This document shows positions 1 through 9,894 of a stretch of DNA of 49,585 bases, piece by piece. Positions within the stretch are counted from its first letter, which is position 1, and each line of letters begins with the position of its first letter. Under the pieces are notes generated by a model. The model searched no databases and was not told the DNA's origin. It was given only the letters and a program-made list of their open reading frames with translations. This DNA comes from a bacterium (lineage in GTDB: Bacteria > Pseudomonadota > Alphaproteobacteria > Sphingomonadales > Sphingomonadaceae): NCBI GenBank assembly GCA_030824575.1, contig JAVBXL010000194.1, forward strand, positions 1-49,585. Reading direction: 5' to 3'. The translations under genes and the position numbers were made by a program.

Positions 1-524
1 ACGGCATGGTGACGCTGCCCCGGTCGGGCGACATCGCCGTCGCTGGCCTCACCCCCATGGCAGCGGCGCAGGCTGTGCGGCAGCGCCTGCTTGCGCGGGT
101 GCGCGATCCGCAGGTGAGCGTCGCCGTCGCCAACCCGCGCGACAACAAGGTCTTCGTCGCGGGTGAGGTGAACCGGCCCGGCGCGGTGCCGCTACGCGAC
201 GCGCCCACCGCTGCGCAGGCGCTGATCCTGGCGGGCGATGCGGGCAAGTCCGCCGCCCTGTCCAATGTCGCGCTGATCCGGCTGGACGCGCAGGGCCATC
301 TCACCGTCCACATATTGCGTAGCAGCGCGCGCGGCCATGCCGGGATGCTGCTGACGCTCCAGAATGTGCCGCTGCGCCCCGGCGACATCATCGTGGTGCA
401 GGAAAGCGGCGGTGCGCGCTTCGCCCGCTTTCTGCAAAATTACGTCAACGCGCCGCTGGGCGGACTCAGTGCGCTGATGGCGCCCTATGTCCAGTTGCGC
501 CTGTTGCAGGAGATCGACCGATGA
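1..524 (+). CDS. Polysaccharide export protein, Wza/SLBB type (5' truncated by window)
   Basis: C-terminal part of an outer-membrane/periplasmic polysaccharide export protein; the reading frame is open from the first bases, so the true start lies upstream. The visible text begins in the Poly_export signature (DGMVTLP...GDIAVAGLT pattern), continues into an SLBB-like domain (VFVAGEVNRPGAVPL, then LRPGDIIVVQE) and ends with a short tail. Such proteins form the exit channel for exopolysaccharide together with a Wzz/GumC-type inner-membrane protein, which is exactly the next gene, overlapped by ATGA. The neighbours (chain-length protein, methyltransferase, glycosyltransferases) agree with an EPS cluster. 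The lipid-anchor signal cannot be seen because the N-terminus is missing. Confidence 0.85.
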   Translation, partial: GMVTLPRSGDIAVAGLTPMAAAQAVRQRLLARVRDPQVSVAVANPRDNKVFVAGEVNRPGAVPLRDAPTAAQALILAGDAGKSAALSNVALIRLDAQGHLTVHILRSSARGHAGMLLTLQNVPLRPGDIIVVQESGGARFARFLQNYVNAPLGGLSALMAPYVQLRLLQEIDR

Positions 525-2152
525 GCGAGGCGGTGCCCCATCGCCCGGAGGCGGACAGTTTCGATTTTCGCCGCGCGGGGCGGATCGTGGGCTTTGCGAT
601 CGCCGGGCATCGGCGGCTGATCCTGGCGGTGACGGTTCTCACGCTGGCGATTGTGGGCCTCTACATCCTCGTCTGGCCGCCGGTCTATTCGGCCAGCGTC
701 ACCCTGTCCGCCGTGTCGGACGACGATCGCCAGCGGGAGAATTTCTACAACGACTGGGCCATGTTCCGCCGATCGGCGCTGAAGGACGAGATGATCCTGG
801 CGACGTCCGGCCCGGTGTTGAAGCAGGTGATCGCCGATTTGAACCTGGGCTATCGCGACGTCTATCATCCGCCGCTGCGCTATTTGACCTGGCTATGGAC
901 GCAAAGCTGGCCGGGCCGCGCCTGGCGCGGAACGAAGGATGCGCTGTTTCCGCGTGCGCCATCGCCCTATGTGGCGACGGCCAGCCAGGTGGAGCGCGCC
1001 CGCACACTGGACGATTTCCGCACCGGGGTCGGCATGACGCAGTTGCCCGACAGCCATATCGCCCTGCTGACGGTGCGCGGTCCCAGCGCGCGCGTCGCGG
1101 AGATCGCCGATGCGGTCGCCGCCACCTATATCGCCCAGCGCCGCGCCCGCTTCGCCACCGAAGCGCGGCAGGCCTATGCCTCGCTCCAGACCGAGGCGGA
1201 TCGCGCCCGCACCGACCTGCGCGCGCTCGAAGCCCGGATGGAGCGCTACTATACCCAGAACGACATGCTGCTGATGTTCGAGAAGGACAAGGTCGAGATC
1301 GGCCAATATCTGGGGCAGCAGGCCGAAGTGGACGCCAAGCGCACCGCGATCGCCGCCGCGCAGAGCGAACTGGCCGCCGTCACCGCGCAACTGGCGCGCG
1401 AGCCGCGAGATGTCGTCGCTAGCCGGCTGGTGCAGGATAATCCGGTGGCGGCACAATTGAAGCAGGAACAGGCGAAGCTGGTCACCGCGCGCGATGCTTT
1501 GCTGGTCCGTTATCGCTCGGATTCGCCCGACGTGCGCGACATGAACGATCAGATCGCGGCGATCGGCCGCCAACTCGCCGCCCAGCCGCAACGGGGGGTT
1601 CAGCAGAGCAGCATCGCCCGCAATGGCGGCTATGACGCGCTGCGCGCGCGCCGGGCCACGCTGGAAGCGCAACTGGCGGGGAATCGCGCCGGGCTGGCCA
1701 CGCTGTCGGCCGAAGTCGGTGCACGGCGCGCGACGATCGACCGCATCCCGCAGAAGATGAAGGACAGCCATGACCTGGGCCGCAGCCATGACATGTTGGA
1801 AAAGACCTATCTGGCGTTGCAGGACAAGTTGATGACCGCCGCGGTCACGGCCGCCACCGCCCAGTCGGCACCTTCCGCGATCCAACTGGTCGAAAGCGCG
1901 GCGCTGCCCGACAAGCCCGACGCGCCGCAGACCAAGCTGCTGCTGGTCGCCGCGCTGATCGGCGGCCTGTGCGCAGGCGTGGTCGCGGCTGTGTTGCTGG
2001 ACATCATCCAGAACCGCGCCAACCGCTTCCGCCTGACCCAGCCCGACGCCCCCTTTCCCCTGATCGCCATCGTCGGACAGGACCGGGCCTATGCCCTGCG
2101 CCTGTTCGATCGCGCTCCGCCCAACGCTCCTGAAGAAAGGCACCGGCCATGA
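521..2152 (+). CDS. Exopolysaccharide chain-length/transport protein, Wzz-GumC family
   Basis: 543-residue inner-membrane protein with an N-terminal membrane segment around residues 35-55 (LILAVTVLTLAIVGLYILVW), a long periplasmic, coiled-coil-rich middle (many Ala/Arg/Glu heptad-like stretches, residues about 220-420) and a C-terminal membrane segment near 465-490 (LLLVAALIGGLCAGVVAAVL). This topology is that of polysaccharide co-polymerases that set chain length and bridge to the export channel. No P-loop or tyrosine cluster follows the last membrane helix, so it is the kinase-less form; a separate BY-kinase would have to be elsewhere. It overlaps the export protein by ATGA and the next gene by ATGA, pointing to translational coupling. 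Confidence 0.85.
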   Translation: MSEAVPHRPEADSFDFRRAGRIVGFAIAGHRRLILAVTVLTLAIVGLYILVWPPVYSASVTLSAVSDDDRQRENFYNDWAMFRRSALKDEMILATSGPVLKQVIADLNLGYRDVYHPPLRYLTWLWTQSWPGRAWRGTKDALFPRAPSPYVATASQVERARTLDDFRTGVGMTQLPDSHIALLTVRGPSARVAEIADAVAATYIAQRRARFATEARQAYASLQTEADRARTDLRALEARMERYYTQNDMLLMFEKDKVEIGQYLGQQAEVDAKRTAIAAAQSELAAVTAQLAREPRDVVASRLVQDNPVAAQLKQEQAKLVTARDALLVRYRSDSPDVRDMNDQIAAIGRQLAAQPQRGVQQSSIARNGGYDALRARRATLEAQLAGNRAGLATLSAEVGARRATIDRIPQKMKDSHDLGRSHDMLEKTYLALQDKLMTAAVTAATAQSAPSAIQLVESAALPDKPDAPQTKLLLVAALIGGLCAGVVAAVLLDIIQNRANRFRLTQPDAPFPLIAIVGQDRAYALRLFDRAPPNAPEERHRP

Positions 2153-2964
2153 AATATCACATTCTCAGCGCCACGCGATCGCTCGGCCTATTGCCCATGT
2201 TCGATCGGATGGCCTTCCTGCGCAAGCGGGCGCGGACGGCGCGCAGCAACCGCGCCTTCATCGCCCGGCATCCCGGTTTCGCGGTGCCCCCGGAGGATTT
2301 GGCCTTCGACGCCTATAACAAAGTCGACTGGGTGGATTATCGTGAGGTCGGGCTGGCCCATGCGGCGCTGTTCGCGCGGTTGATCCGCACCAACCTGCCC
2401 AATGCGCAGCCGTTGCGGGTGCTGGAATGGGGATGCGGGCCGGGGCGGCTGATCCGCCATATGCCCGTTCTTCTGAGCGGCAGGTCGCCTGCTCTGACCG
2501 GCACAGATTATAACCCGGCGACGATCGACTGGTGCCGCGCGCACCTGCCGGGCATCGATTTTACGCTCAATGGCCTCGCCCCGCCTTTGCCTTTCGCAGA
2601 CGACAGTTTCGACGCGGTCTATAATTTCTCCGTCTTCACCCATTTATCCGCGGACATGCATCGCGACTGGACCGCCGAACTGCACCGGATATTGCGCCCC
2701 GGCGGGCTGATGATCGCGACCACCCATGGCGATCATTATCGCTATCTGTTGACGCAAAAGCGAGAAATAGACGCTTATGATCGCGGCGAACTGGTGACGC
2801 AGAAACGGTTCGAGGAGGGGAAGAAATGGTATTTCGCCGTTCATCCCCCTGTCTGGGTGCGCGGCCATCTGCTCGCCGCGTTCGAACGGGTCGAGCAGGT
2901 TGCGCCCGGCCCTGATGCGGGCATGACGCAGGATGTCTGGATTGGGTTCAAGCCCCATGGTTGA
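2149..2964 (+). CDS. Class I SAM-dependent methyltransferase of the EPS cluster
   Basis: 271 residues. The SAM-binding motif I is clear (VLEWGCGPGRL near residues 91-101), followed by an acidic motif and the motif IV/post-I pattern FADDSFDAVYNFSVFTHL typical of Methyltransf_11/25 proteins, then HRILRPGGLMIATTHG. The family methylates small molecules or sugars. Its position between the chain-length protein and two glycosyltransferases suggests that it modifies a sugar or lipid-linked intermediate of the polysaccharide; the substrate cannot be read from sequence. The start overlaps the upstream stop (ATGA) and its end overlaps the next gene by eight bases. Confidence 0.8.
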   Translation: MKYHILSATRSLGLLPMFDRMAFLRKRARTARSNRAFIARHPGFAVPPEDLAFDAYNKVDWVDYREVGLAHAALFARLIRTNLPNAQPLRVLEWGCGPGRLIRHMPVLLSGRSPALTGTDYNPATIDWCRAHLPGIDFTLNGLAPPLPFADDSFDAVYNFSVFTHLSADMHRDWTAELHRILRPGGLMIATTHGDHYRYLLTQKREIDAYDRGELVTQKRFEEGKKWYFAVHPPVWVRGHLLAAFERVEQVAPGPDAGMTQDVWIGFKPHG

Positions 2965-4159
2965 TCGCGCCCGCACCTTGCGTGTTGCCATCATCGGCGA
3001 TCGCGGCATACCCGCCCGCTATAGCGGCTTTTCGACGCTGGTTGAGGAACTAGCGGTCGGGTTGGTGCGCGACTACGGCATGGATGTCACCGTCTACTGC
3101 CGCACCCAATATTATGAAGCGCGCCCGCCGGTGTGGCAGGGCGTGCGATGCCGCTACCTCCCCGCGCCGGGCGGCAAGAGTTTCGAGAGCATCGTCCACA
3201 GCAACCTGGCCGTGCTGGACGCGGCCTTTCGCCGCTTCGACCTGGTCTTCGTCGTCGATCCGGGCAACGGCCCCTTCATCCTGCCGCTGCGGGCGCTGTG
3301 CGTGCCTGTTGTGATCCATACCGATGGCCTGGGCTGGCAAAGGCGCAAATGGAACAGGTTACAGCGGACTTATTATAAATGGTCCGAATGGACCAGTGCG
3401 CGGCTAGCCACCTGGCTGGTTACGGATTCGCGCGCGATGCAGGATTATTACGCCCGCGAATATGGCGCGGCCTCCACCTATATTCCCTATGGCGGCGCGG
3501 TCGGTGATGCGCCCGATGACGGTGCGCTGGCGCGCTATGGCGTCACGCCGGGCGATTATTATCTTGTCGTCGCGCGGATGGAGCCGGAAAATAATGTCGA
3601 TCATATCATCCGCGAATATCGCGCGTCGGGCGTCGCAAAGCCGCTGATCGTCGTCGGATCGGTCCCCTATGACAGCGCTTACGCCCGCGCCGTCGCGGCC
3701 GAGCATGACGGGCAGGTGCGCTGCGTCGGTGGCGTGTTCGACTCCGCCGCCTTGAACGCCCTCTACCGCCATTGCGCGGCCTATCTGCACGGGCATGAAG
3801 TCGGCGGCACCAATCCCAGCCTGCTGCGCGCCATGCATTGGGGCGCGCCTTGCGTGCCGATCGACGTGATCTTCCACCGGGAGAATGTCGGCCCGGACAA
3901 TCCCTATTTCAGCAAGGATGTCGGCCATCTGGCGGCGATCCTGCGCGATCTCGACGCCAATCCCGCGCGACGAGCCGCGCTGGGTCGGGCAGCCCAGGCC
4001 CACGCCGCCGCTACCTTCCGCTGGGACGCCGTGATCGACGGCTATGCCGACCTGTTCCGGCGGCTGATCGCGCTCAAAGCCGCGGGAAAGCGCCCGACCG
4101 CGGCGCTTATCGGCGAAACCTACCGCCCGGATCGTCTCACGCCCGCGCAGGTCGCGTGA
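2957..4159 (+). CDS. Glycosyltransferase with DUF1972 N-terminus (GT4-like)
   Basis: About 400 residues. The N-terminus RVAIIGDRGIPARYSGFSTL is the hallmark of the DUF1972 domain found in rhamnosyl/galactosyl transferases of capsule and EPS clusters; the second half has a GT-B nucleotide-sugar region (YLVVARMEPENNVDHII, HGHEVGGTNPSLLRAMHWG). The start is placed at MVDRARTLRV, eight bases into the end of the methyltransferase gene; an upstream in-frame ATG would add eight residues inside that gene and is less likely. It presumably adds one sugar of the repeat unit in the cytoplasm. Donor and acceptor are unknown. Confidence 0.82.
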   Translation: MVDRARTLRVAIIGDRGIPARYSGFSTLVEELAVGLVRDYGMDVTVYCRTQYYEARPPVWQGVRCRYLPAPGGKSFESIVHSNLAVLDAAFRRFDLVFVVDPGNGPFILPLRALCVPVVIHTDGLGWQRRKWNRLQRTYYKWSEWTSARLATWLVTDSRAMQDYYAREYGAASTYIPYGGAVGDAPDDGALARYGVTPGDYYLVVARMEPENNVDHIIREYRASGVAKPLIVVGSVPYDSAYARAVAAEHDGQVRCVGGVFDSAALNALYRHCAAYLHGHEVGGTNPSLLRAMHWGAPCVPIDVIFHRENVGPDNPYFSKDVGHLAAILRDLDANPARRAALGRAAQAHAAATFRWDAVIDGYADLFRRLIALKAAGKRPTAALIGETYRPDRLTPAQVA

Positions 4160-5343
4160 AGATCCTGCATGTCTTCAACCGCCATCGTGGCGGCGGCGGG
4201 GCCGACAACGCCTGGGACGCAACCATCGCCCTGTCGCGACGGCGGGGCCTGGATATCGATAGTTTCGAACGGGATAGCCGCGATCTTTCAACGGGAATGG
4301 CAGGCAAGCTCAGCGCCTTCGCCAATGGCCTTTATGCTCCCGCCGCGTTGCGCGCCTTTGCGGCGCGGCTGGAGCAGGACCGGCCCGATATCGTTCACAC
4401 GCATGAACTGTATCCGATGCTGACACCCTGGCTGTTCGAAATCTGCAACCGCGCCGGCATCCCGATCGTCCATAGCTGTTATGATTTCCGCATCACCTGC
4501 CCCATCGCCACCCACCATGACGGCGCTGGCGTCTGCACCCGTTGCGTCGATCATGGCGCGCATCAGGCGCTGCTGCGCAACTGCCGCGACAGCCTGCCCG
4601 AAAGCGCCGCCTTCGCCTTGCGCCATGCGGTGGCGGGCTGGCGCGATTTCTACCGTCGCCATGTGACGCGCTTCATCGTCCTGACCGACTTCAGCCGCGA
4701 CTGGCTTCATGCCCAGGCAGGCATTTCGATCGACCGGATCAGTGTCAATGAATGCGCCATCCCCGCCGCGCCCGATCCGGTCGATCCGGCCAATGGCACT
4801 TATTTTGCCTTCGCCGGGCGTTTCGTACCGGAAAAGGGGCTGGACGTGCTGGTCGACGCCAGCCGCATGACGGGCCTGCCCATTCATGTCGCGGGGCCGG
4901 CCGGCAGCGATCCCGCGCCGCTGGTGGCGCAGGGCGTGCCGGTGACGATCACCGATGGACCGCAATCGCTCGCGGCCGTCTATCGCGGCGCGCGGGCGCT
5001 GGTGGTCCCGAGCCTCTGGTTCGAAACCTTCGCCATCGTCGCGGCAGAGGCGATGGCGCATGGCGTCCCGGTTATCGCATCGCGTATCGGCGCGCTGAAC
5101 GACACGGTGCGCGAAGGGCGAACGGGCCTACATTTCGCGCCGGGCGATGCGGCAGACCTCGCCCGGCAGATGCGGCGGCTGTGGGACGATCCGGCGCTGT
5201 CCCGCACGTTGGGCGCGGCGGCCCATGCCGATGTCGTGGCGCGCTTCAGTGAGGATGCGCATTTCGACCGGCTGGTCGCCGCCTATGACGCGGCGCTTAC
5301 TGCGCCGGCAATATCATCGCCCGGCAAGTGCCGAAGCCGATAG
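4156..5343 (+). CDS. Glycosyltransferase family 4 protein
   Basis: 395 residues starting at a GTG that overlaps the preceding stop (GTGA); MKILHVFNRHRGGGGADN-type N-terminus with the glycine-rich loop of GT-B enzymes. The C-terminal donor domain is visible: FAGRFVPEKGLDVLVDA, then VVPSLWFETFAIVAAEAMAHGVPVIAS with the E-x7-E retaining GT4 motif. An open frame continues far upstream, but that part lies inside the previous gene. It is the last gene of the EPS run and its 3' end overlaps the convergent fahA gene by 47 bases, so its last 15 or so residues (after DAALTAPA) are encoded opposite the fahA C-terminus. Confidence 0.82.
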   Translation: MKILHVFNRHRGGGGADNAWDATIALSRRRGLDIDSFERDSRDLSTGMAGKLSAFANGLYAPAALRAFAARLEQDRPDIVHTHELYPMLTPWLFEICNRAGIPIVHSCYDFRITCPIATHHDGAGVCTRCVDHGAHQALLRNCRDSLPESAAFALRHAVAGWRDFYRRHVTRFIVLTDFSRDWLHAQAGISIDRISVNECAIPAAPDPVDPANGTYFAFAGRFVPEKGLDVLVDASRMTGLPIHVAGPAGSDPAPLVAQGVPVTITDGPQSLAAVYRGARALVVPSLWFETFAIVAAEAMAHGVPVIASRIGALNDTVREGRTGLHFAPGDAADLARQMRRLWDDPALSRTLGAAAHADVVARFSEDAHFDRLVAAYDAALTAPAISSPGKCRSR

Positions 5344-6586
5344 GTGCAAAGCCCGGCGCCGAGGCGCTGGCCCGCAGGATGATCTCGTCACCATCCTCCA
5401 GAAAAGTGCGGCTTTCGCCGCCCGGCAAGGCGACCGGTTCCTTGCCGCCCGCCGACAATTCCATCAGGCTGCCATAGCCCGATCGATCGGGCGCCGAGAT
5501 GGTGCCGGTTCCCAGCAGGTCGCCCGGATTGAGGTTGCAGCCGTTGGAGGCGTGATGGGCGACGATCTGCTGCACGGTCCAATACATGTTGCTGGCGGGA
5601 CCGGTGCTGAGGCGATGGGGCACATCACCCCGCGCCCGCATCGCTGCGGTCAGGATCGACACCTCCAGCGTCAACGCCAGCGCGCCATGCTGCCGATCGG
5701 CCTCATCCTGAAGATAGAGCAAAGGGTCGGGATCGCCCTGCGGCCGGGGCGGCTGGGCCAGGCGGAAGGGCGCCATCGCTTCGGCCGTCACCACCCAGGG
5801 CGAGATGGTCGACTGGAAATTCTTGGCCAGGAAGGGTCCGAGCGGCTGATATTCCCAAGCCTGGACATCGCGCGCCGACCAGTCGTTGAGCAGGCAGAAG
5901 CCGGCGACATGATCGGCGGCTTGGCCGATCGGGATCGGCGTGCCAAGCGCATTGCCGCTGCCGATCCAAACGCCGAGTTCCAGTTCATAGTCCAGCCGGG
6001 TCGACGGGCCGAAGATAGGCGCGTCCGCTTCGGGCGGCTTGCGCTGCCCCAACGGTCGCCGCACCGGCACGCCCGACGGCTGGATTGACGATGCGCGGCC
6101 ATGATAACCGATCGGCACATATTTGTAATTGGGCAATAACGGGTTGTCCGGCCGGAATTGTCGCCCGATATTATTGGCGTGGTGGATGCCGACATAGAAG
6201 TCGGTATAATCGCCAACTTGGGCGGGCAGATGCAAGGTGCAGTCCGCGGCGGCATGGAGGTGAGGGATCACGCGATCCTCCATCGCCCGATCGCTCAGCA
6301 TCCCGCTAATGGCATGGCGCAGCAGGCGACGCTGTTCAGTGGGCAGGGCGAACAGCGCGTTCAACCGCCTGTGCCGTAAGGCTTCCGATGCGGGAAGCTG
6401 ACTGGCAAGGGCCGAAAGATCCAATATGCTGTCACCGATAGCAACCCCGATCCGTGCGTCTCCGGCCGGCGGCGAGAAGACGCCGAAGGGCAGGTTCTGG
6501 ATCGGGAAATCGGCATGGCCATTCGCGCCATCGACCCAGCTCGTCCGCGCCGGGTCATGCGTCTCGTCGGTCATCCACCAGATCAT
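5297..6586 (-). CDS. fahA: Fumarylacetoacetase
   Basis: 429 residues. Hydrolyses fumarylacetoacetate to fumarate and acetoacetate, the last step of tyrosine/homogentisate breakdown. The FAH core is complete: [11 protein letters not shown] at 126-136 (metal Asp and catalytic His region), [13 protein letters not shown] with the two metal glutamates, and [13 protein letters not shown] with the metal Asp; the C-terminus [13 protein letters not shown] matches the family end. Start chosen at [11 protein letters not shown] because it overlaps the hmgA stop (ATGA); a longer frame would run 17 residues into hmgA. Last gene of phhA-hppD-hmgA-fahA. Note that the typical maleylacetoacetate isomerase gene is not adjacent. 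Confidence 0.95.
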   Translation of the reverse strand: MIWWMTDETHDPARTSWVDGANGHADFPIQNLPFGVFSPPAGDARIGVAIGDSILDLSALASQLPASEALRHRRLNALFALPTEQRRLLRHAISGMLSDRAMEDRVIPHLHAAADCTLHLPAQVGDYTDFYVGIHHANNIGRQFRPDNPLLPNYKYVPIGYHGRASSIQPSGVPVRRPLGQRKPPEADAPIFGPSTRLDYELELGVWIGSGNALGTPIPIGQAADHVAGFCLLNDWSARDVQAWEYQPLGPFLAKNFQSTISPWVVTAEAMAPFRLAQPPRPQGDPDPLLYLQDEADRQHGALALTLEVSILTAAMRARGDVPHRLSTGPASNMYWTVQQIVAHHASNGCNLNPGDLLGTGTISAPDRSGYGSLMELSAGGKEPVALPGGESRTFLEDGDEIILRASASAPGFAPIGFGTCRAMILPAQ

Positions 6587-7902
6587 GCGTCGCTTCCTTC
6601 CGATGGCAATTGCGCCTTGGCAAAGCCTGTCCAGCACGCATCATAATCGCCTTGTAACAAAGGCGTTTCCATCGCCCGGCGCGTCGGCGTGAAGGGTAGG
6701 CGACTTTCGAACATGAAGGCCATTGTATCCTCGATCTTGTGCGGCGTCAGCGTTGCCGCAACCGCCCGATCATGGCTCGCCACATCGGGACCATGCGCCG
6801 ACATCATGGTGTGCAGGCTCGCCCCGCCGGGTGCGAAGCCGCCTGCCTTGGCGTCATACTCTCCGGCGATGAGGCCCATGAACTCGCTCATGATATTGCG
6901 GTGGAACCAGGGTGGGCGGAACGTGTTCTCCGCCACCATCCAGCGCGGCGGGAAAATGACGAAGTCCAGATTTGCGGTCCCTGCGGTGTCGCTTGGCGAC
7001 GTCAGCACGGTAAAGATCGATGGGTCTGGATGATCGTAACTGACCGTGCCCATGACATTGAACCGTGTCAGATCATAGCGATAGGGCGTGACATTGCCAT
7101 GCCATGCCACGACATCGAAGGGGCTGTGGCCCAGCATGGTGGACCAGAGCCGTCCCTGATATTTCTGCACCAGTTCGCAGGGTCGGTCGCTATCCTCAAA
7201 GGCGGCGACGGGCGCTTCGAAATCGCGGACATTGGCGAGGCCATTGGAGCCGATCGGCCCCAGATCGGGCAATCTGAGAAGAGCGCCATGATTTTCGCAG
7301 GCATAGCCGCGCGCCGCTTCATCCAACAGATCGACGCGGAAGCGCACCCCGCGCGGGATCAGGGCGATCTGCAACGGTACGACGATCATGACGCCCATTT
7401 CCGTGACGATCCGCAACCGGCCCTGCTGCGGCACGATCAGCCATTCGCCATCGGCGGAGAAGAAGGCGCGATCCACCATCGAGCGGTTCGCGGCATAGAG
7501 ATGGATGCTGCACCCCACCCCCGCCGCGACATCGCCATTGCCGGCATAGGTGACGAGGCCGTCGATAAAGTCGGCCGGCTCCACCGGCAGCGGCAACGGG
7601 TTCCAGCGCAACCGGTTGGGCGTCGGCGCACCCGCTTCAAAAGCAAGGTTGCCCAGCAGTGCTTGCCCGTCATAGGGCATGAAAGGCGGGTGCATGGCGC
7701 TCGGCCGTATCCGGTAGAGCCAGCTGCGCCGATTTTCCTGCCGCGGCGCGGTGAAGGCGGTCGCAGACAGCTGCTCGGCATAAAGGCCATAGGGCGCGCG
7801 CTGGGGCGAATTGCGCCCGACCGGCAGCGCGCCTGCCACCGCCTCCGTCGCGTGATGATTGCCGAAACCGGTCAGCATCGGCGGATCGATCGCATCGCTC
7901 AT
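6583..7902 (-). CDS. hmgA: Homogentisate 1,2-dioxygenase
   Basis: 439 residues. Non-heme iron ring-cleaving dioxygenase turning homogentisate into maleylacetoacetate. The N-terminus [13 protein letters not shown] and the segment [18 protein letters not shown] are diagnostic; iron ligands lie in [15 protein letters not shown] (His and Glu) and [15 protein letters not shown] (His). Start at the ATG reading MSDAIDPP, preceded at good spacing by GAGGTGAGG; a TTG six codons upstream would overlap hppD and is less likely. Coupled to fahA by ATGA and seven bases downstream of hppD. Confidence 0.95.
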   Translation of the reverse strand: MSDAIDPPMLTGFGNHHATEAVAGALPVGRNSPQRAPYGLYAEQLSATAFTAPRQENRRSWLYRIRPSAMHPPFMPYDGQALLGNLAFEAGAPTPNRLRWNPLPLPVEPADFIDGLVTYAGNGDVAAGVGCSIHLYAANRSMVDRAFFSADGEWLIVPQQGRLRIVTEMGVMIVVPLQIALIPRGVRFRVDLLDEAARGYACENHGALLRLPDLGPIGSNGLANVRDFEAPVAAFEDSDRPCELVQKYQGRLWSTMLGHSPFDVVAWHGNVTPYRYDLTRFNVMGTVSYDHPDPSIFTVLTSPSDTAGTANLDFVIFPPRWMVAENTFRPPWFHRNIMSEFMGLIAGEYDAKAGGFAPGGASLHTMMSAHGPDVASHDRAVAATLTPHKIEDTMAFMFESRLPFTPTRRAMETPLLQGDYDACWTGFAKAQLPSEGSDA

Positions 7903-7909
7903 CCTCACC

Positions 7910-8962
7910 TCATGCGTCAACGCTGACCACGCCGCGCCGTATCTGATCCAGCTCTATGCTTTCGAACAGCGCCTGGAAATTGCCGTTGCCAAACCCTTCA
8001 TTGCCCTTGCGCTGGATGATTTCGAAGAAGATTGGACCGAACATATTCTCGGTGAAGATTTGCAGCAATATGCCTTCGCTTTCGACATCGCCGTCGATCA
8101 GGATGCGATTCTTGCGCAGACGCTCCAGATCCTCGCCATGGCCGGGGACGCGCTTGTCGACCAGTTCATAGTAAGTCTCAATCGTGTCCTGCAACCGCAC
8201 GCCGCGCGCGCGCAACCTTTCCACCGTATCGTAGATATTGTCGGTGGTGAGTGCGAGATGCTGGATACCCTCGCCATGATAATCGCGGATGAATTCCTCG
8301 ATCTGGCTCTTGTCGTCCTGGCTTTCGTTCAGCGGGATGCGAATCGCCCGGTCCGGCGCGATCATCGCCTGGCTGGTCAGGCCCGTCGCCTTGCCCTTGA
8401 TATCGAAGAATTTCTGTTCCTCGAAGCCGAAGAGGGTACGGTAAAATTCGCTCCATACCCGCATCTGGCCGCGGCGGACATTATGGGTCAGGTGGTCGAG
8501 CAGGTCGAGGCCGACGCTGTTTTGCGCCGCCTTATCTGCCCAGCCGGGAAATTCGGCCCAGTCGGCATAGGGATCACCTGTCGCCGGCATGAAATAGAGA
8601 TAGGCACCGCCGATGCCTTCGATCACCGTGTCGTCCTCCGCCGTGGCCTTGCCGCCATTGGCCAGCGCCCAGTCCAGCGCAGCCCGCGGGTCGGCGACGC
8701 GGAAGGCCATGGCGCTGGCCGACGGGCCATGCACGCCGCGAAATTCGGCGACGCGGCCGGCATCGTCGCGGTTGAGCATTAGATTGATGCGCCCCTGGCG
8801 GTAGCGGGTGATATTCTTGCGCGGGTGGCGGTGGCTGGCGACGAAGCCCAGTTGCTCGAACTGCGCCGCCATCGCTTCGGGATCGGGCGAGGTGAACTCG
8901 ACAAATTCGAAGCCGTTGAGGCCTAGAGGATTATGGGGCGGGTTATCGGTGGTGGCAGTCAT
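7910..8962 (-). CDS. hppD: 4-Hydroxyphenylpyruvate dioxygenase
   Basis: 350 residues, the normal length for the bacterial enzyme. Converts 4-hydroxyphenylpyruvate to homogentisate. The C-terminal VOC domain carries the iron triad His157 ([10 protein letters not shown]), His235 ([10 protein letters not shown]) and Glu314 ([10 protein letters not shown]), and the C-terminal gating helix is present ([17 protein letters not shown]). The start codon overlaps the phhA stop (ATGA). The amino donor step (tyrosine aminotransferase) that must supply its substrate is not encoded nearby. Confidence 0.95.
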   Translation of the reverse strand: MTATTDNPPHNPLGLNGFEFVEFTSPDPEAMAAQFEQLGFVASHRHPRKNITRYRQGRINLMLNRDDAGRVAEFRGVHGPSASAMAFRVADPRAALDWALANGGKATAEDDTVIEGIGGAYLYFMPATGDPYADWAEFPGWADKAAQNSVGLDLLDHLTHNVRRGQMRVWSEFYRTLFGFEEQKFFDIKGKATGLTSQAMIAPDRAIRIPLNESQDDKSQIEEFIRDYHGEGIQHLALTTDNIYDTVERLRARGVRLQDTIETYYELVDKRVPGHGEDLERLRKNRILIDGDVESEGILLQIFTENMFGPIFFEIIQRKGNEGFGNGNFQALFESIELDQIRRGVVSVDA

Positions 8963-9831
8963 AGGGCGTCCTCTTCCTTTTTCCTGTTGGCATAATCCTG
9001 CGTGCCGCGATGGAAAACGCGGTCGGTCGGCAGGATGGTGTCGGTGTCGATATCGGGCAGGCCGTCGAGCTGCGCATAGAGGGGCGCGAAGTCGGTTTCG
9101 GCGGTCATGCGCAACAGCTGTTCGAAACTGTCGATGACGAAATAGCTCTGCTGATAATCGTCTATGCGATAGCGGGTCCGCATCAGCCGCTGGAGGTCGA
9201 AACCCAGGCGATTGGGCGACGGGTCGTCCAGCGCAAATTGGGATTCGCCATGCGACGAGACGATCCCCGCGCCATAGAGTTTGAGGCCGTCATCGTGGCG
9301 GATCAGGCCAAATTCGACAGTGTACCAATAGAGCCGGGCCAGCTGCTCGATCGATCCCAGCGCATCTGCGCGCAGCCCGCCCTGGCCATAGGCCTGCATA
9401 TAGTCGGCGAAGACCGGATTGGCGAGCAGTGGCACATGGCCGAACACGTCGTGAAAGACGTCCGGCTCCTGCAGATAGTCGATCTGGTCGGGCTGGCGGA
9501 TGAAGCGCCCGGCGACGAAGCGCCGATTGGCGAGATGGTCGAAAAACACCCTGTCCGGCACCAGTCCCGGCACGGCGATGACCTGCCACCCCGTACGCTG
9601 CATCAGACGGTCGGACAGTTCGGCAAAGTCGGGGATGCCCGGCTTGGTCATCCGCAAAATATCCAGCCCCTCCAGAAATTCGGGCACGGCGCGGCCGGGC
9701 AGCATCTGCGTCTGGCGCGCGAACAGCCGGTCCCACATCGCATGGTCCTGGGCCGTATAGGACGCCCAGTCCTGTGCTATGATCCAGTCCGCGGCCGCGC
9801 CGTGCGGGGCAATGATGTCTGTCTGCGCCAT
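8959..9831 (-). CDS. phhA: Phenylalanine 4-monooxygenase
   Basis: 290 residues counted from MAQTDIIAPHG; an in-frame ATG eight codons upstream is possible. Pterin-dependent hydroxylation of phenylalanine to tyrosine. Iron ligands are the HDVFGH pair (His127, His132) and Glu173 in YWYTVEFGLI; the pterin-site region PDFAEL...TGWQVIAVPGL is typical. First gene of the catabolic operon and divergently oriented from an Lrp/AsnC gene, as in several proteobacterial phenylalanine loci. The usual partner phhB (carbinolamine dehydratase) is not in the window. Confidence 0.95.
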   Translation of the reverse strand: MAQTDIIAPHGAAADWIIAQDWASYTAQDHAMWDRLFARQTQMLPGRAVPEFLEGLDILRMTKPGIPDFAELSDRLMQRTGWQVIAVPGLVPDRVFFDHLANRRFVAGRFIRQPDQIDYLQEPDVFHDVFGHVPLLANPVFADYMQAYGQGGLRADALGSIEQLARLYWYTVEFGLIRHDDGLKLYGAGIVSSHGESQFALDDPSPNRLGFDLQRLMRTRYRIDDYQQSYFVIDSFEQLLRMTAETDFAPLYAQLDGLPDIDTDTILPTDRVFHRGTQDYANRKKEEDAL

Positions 9832-9894
9832 ATGCGCATCATGCCATGAGCGCATGGAAATCAGGTTTCATTCTTGGCGGGAAACGGCCTATGG

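Noticed and set aside
893..2143. Long antisense frame opposite the Wzz/GumC-like gene
   Set aside because: No family signature, and the plus-strand gene has clear membrane helices and coupled neighbours.
3838..4155. Upstream extension of the second glycosyltransferase
   Set aside because: Arg/Gly/Pro-rich shadow of the preceding gene; the GT-B start and a GTGA overlap fix the start at 4156.
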